NCBI GenBank assembly: GCA_910588295.1
Contig: CAJUQO010000054.1
Span: forward strand, 1 to 23,514
Reading direction: 5' to 3'
DNA from: an uncultured Lachnospiraceae bacterium
Lineage (GTDB): Bacteria > Bacillota > Clostridia > Lachnospirales > Lachnospiraceae
Length of the DNA: 23,514 nt
Shown: positions 21,948 through 23,514 of the stretch, piece after piece
How the letters are laid out: the number at the start of each line of letters is the position of its first letter
How positions within the stretch are numbered: the first letter of the stretch is position 1
The notes under the pieces: generated by a model
Database searches by the model: none
Told to the model about the DNA's origin: nothing
Seen by the model: the letters and a program-made list of their open reading frames with translations, nothing else
Program-made: the position numbers and the translations under genes

Positions 21948-23447
21948 ATGGCAGAAACAAGACAGCCCAGAATCGAGTGGGCCAGGGAATGGCTAAAGAC
22001 CACAAAATCTCTTTACATCAACGGCGAGTGGGTGGAGGGCCACGGCCCGGTCCTCGAATCGATCAGCCCCATAAACGGCGAGGTAATCGGGCATATCTGC
22101 TGCGCCGGTGAGGAGGATATCGACCTGGCGGCCAAAGCGGCCAGGACGGCCTTCGACAACGGCTCCTGGACCCGGGACGTCAACCACAGGGAGCGCCGGA
22201 AGATCATGCAGAAGATCGCCGCCACGCTGATGGAACACATCGAGGAGATTGCCACCATCGAGACCCTGGACAACGGCAAACTGTTTACCGAGTCCTGCGA
22301 AGACGTCACCAACGTGGCCGATTTCTTTGATTACTATGCCGGCTGGACCGACAAGATCTACGGTGAGACGAACCCCGTTCTGGGAGACTTTTTCTCATAT
22401 ACCAGGAGGGAACCTGTGGGCGTATGCGGTCAGATCATCCCCTGGAACTACCCCATGGATATGGCCGGATTCAAGCTGGCGCCGGCGCTGGCCTGTGCCA
22501 ACACCCTGATCATCAAGCCCTCCAGCATGACCTCGCTGTCCCTGGTGCGCACCTTCGAGCTGATTGACGAGCTGGGCGTTATGCCCAAAGGCGTCATGAA
22601 CCTGATCCTGGCCACTGGTTCCATGGGATCGGCCATCACCCGGCATCCGCTGATTGACAAGGCCGCCTTTACCGGGAGCACGGCGGTGGGACGGCAGCTG
22701 GTACACGATTCCGCGGACAGCAACCTGAAATCCGTGAGTCTGGAGCTGGGCGGCAAATCCGCCAACATCATCTTTGACGACGCGCCGAACCTAGATTACG
22801 CCATAGACCGCTCCTTCGTGGCGATCATGTCCGGCAAGGGAGAAAAATGCTCGGAACCCACCAGGCTTCTGGTACAGCGCACCGTCTACGATAAAGTCTG
22901 CCGGGGCCTGGCGGAAAAGTACAAGACATGGAAGGTGGGCGACCCCTTCGATCCCGCTTCCGACCAGGGGGCCCAGGTTTCAAAAGCGCACTTTGAGACG
23001 ATCATGGGCTACATTGAGGCCGGAAAAGCCGAGGGCGCCCGTCTGCTGTGCGGCGGCGACCGGAACGTGGAAGGGGACAACGCAAAAGGCTATTTCATTA
23101 ATCCCACCATCTTCACGGACTGCAACAACAATATGAAAATTGCCCGAGAAGAGATCTTCGGGCCGGTTCTCACCGTAATCCCCTTTGACACCGAGGAGGA
23201 AGCCGTCGCCATCGCCAACGACACGGACTACGGCCTGGCCGCCGGTTTCTGGACCAACGATGTGGCGAGAACCCAGCGAGTGGCCAACGCCCTCCAGGCA
23301 GGGCAGATCTTTATCAACCGCTACGGCTGCTACGACCCGGCCAGCCCCTTCGGCGGCTACAAAGAAAGCGGCTGGGGCCGGGAATGCGGTTCCCGCTCCC
23401 TGGAACTGTACACAAAGGCAAAAGCCATCTGGTACGCCCATGAATAA
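21948..23447 (+). CDS. NAD(P)-dependent aldehyde dehydrogenase (ALDH superfamily)
   Basis: 499 residues, the standard ALDH length; it oxidises an aldehyde to the acid in the cytosol. Seen are N167 in IIPWNYPMD (oxyanion), K190 in IIKPSSMTSLS (cofactor), the Rossmann segment FTGSTAVGRQL at 241-251, general base E266 in LELGGKS, and catalytic C301. Late blocks include EEIFGPVLTVIPF, NDTDYGLAAGFWT and FGGYKESGWGRE. Around the catalytic Cys the sequence is GKGEKCSEPTRL, not the common GQxCxAGSR. ATG 21948 follows AAAGGAG by 7 bases. The gene is divergent from xylB and driven by a consensus promoter. The substrate cannot be told from sequence; betaine aldehyde-like or sugar-derived aldehydes are possible. 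Confidence 0.92.
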   Translation: MAETRQPRIEWAREWLKTTKSLYINGEWVEGHGPVLESISPINGEVIGHICCAGEEDIDLAAKAARTAFDNGSWTRDVNHRERRKIMQKIAATLMEHIEEIATIETLDNGKLFTESCEDVTNVADFFDYYAGWTDKIYGETNPVLGDFFSYTRREPVGVCGQIIPWNYPMDMAGFKLAPALACANTLIIKPSSMTSLSLVRTFELIDELGVMPKGVMNLILATGSMGSAITRHPLIDKAAFTGSTAVGRQLVHDSADSNLKSVSLELGGKSANIIFDDAPNLDYAIDRSFVAIMSGKGEKCSEPTRLLVQRTVYDKVCRGLAEKYKTWKVGDPFDPASDQGAQVSKAHFETIMGYIEAGKAEGARLLCGGDRNVEGDNAKGYFINPTIFTDCNNNMKIAREEIFGPVLTVIPFDTEEEAVAIANDTDYGLAAGFWTNDVARTQRVANALQAGQIFINRYGCYDPASPFGGYKESGWGRECGSRSLELYTKAKAIWYAHE

Positions 23448-23471
23448 CAAAACAATTATAAACCTAGATTA

Positions 23472-23490
23472 TTCACGGCACAGCCGTGAA
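23472..23490 (+). other. Stem-loop after the aldehyde dehydrogenase gene
   Basis: TTCACGGC (23472-23479) pairs perfectly with GCCGTGAA (23483-23490) around ACA. It lies 25 bases after the stop. No T tract follows (AGTGTCTG), so it is at best a poor intrinsic terminator and may be an mRNA 3'-end hairpin. Confidence 0.45.
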
Positions 23491-23514
23491 AGTGTCTGAA
23501 AGCCACATAGTTGC

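Overview
The window looks like chromosomal DNA from a Firmicute of class Clostridia, most likely Lachnospiraceae. This is inferred from gene content: a FlxA-like coiled-coil protein, an Rpn-type PD-(D/E)XK transposase, a Uma2 nuclease, a BlaI/BlaR1 pair and a small two-component system next to an FtsX-type ABC transporter. It is also inferred from AGGAGG-type ribosome binding sites, TTG/GTG starts and several near-consensus sigma-A promoters with 17-base spacers. The first 1.6 kb are clearly more AT-rich than the rest. No rRNA, tRNA or CRISPR array was seen.

Layout. 1-1600: AT-rich, with the wreck of a large serine recombinase. 1610-3460 (minus): a BlaI-type repressor and BlaR1-like membrane metallopeptidase operon, with promoter and distal terminator. 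3638-4091 (minus): a small cysteine-rich protein of unknown function with its own promoter. 4340-7482 (minus): a D-serine operon, dsdA then a GntP-family permease, with a 300-nt leader, an intergenic hairpin and a strong terminator. 7677-8267 (plus): a frameshifted Uma2-family gene. 8318-8986 (minus): an HTH-cupin regulator. 9200-10417 (plus): an Rpn-type nuclease/transposase. 10434-13980 (minus): an AraC regulator, a URO-D-fold protein and a ribokinase-like kinase, with a URO-D-like gene fragment wedged before the kinase. 14145-14588 (plus): a FlxA-like protein behind a leader with competing hairpins. 14668-19924 (minus): response regulator, histidine kinase, ABC ATPase and FtsX permease. 19957-21640 (minus): xylulokinase. 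21806-23447 (plus): aldehyde dehydrogenase behind a perfect consensus promoter.

How they work together. DsdA deaminates D-serine to pyruvate and ammonia, and the permease probably imports it. The AraC protein probably controls the URO-D-like and kinase genes through direct repeats found upstream of their promoter. The kinase-regulator pair probably controls the ABC exporter through a perfect dyad just upstream of the exporter's weak -35. No complete, clearly new defence or mobile system was found. The most interesting signals are the structured leaders (dsdA, flxA-like), the in-frame URO-D-like coding stretch after a UAG stop, the operator architectures, a BlaR1 homologue with a different sensor, and two genes broken by the same one-base shortfall in an A tract.
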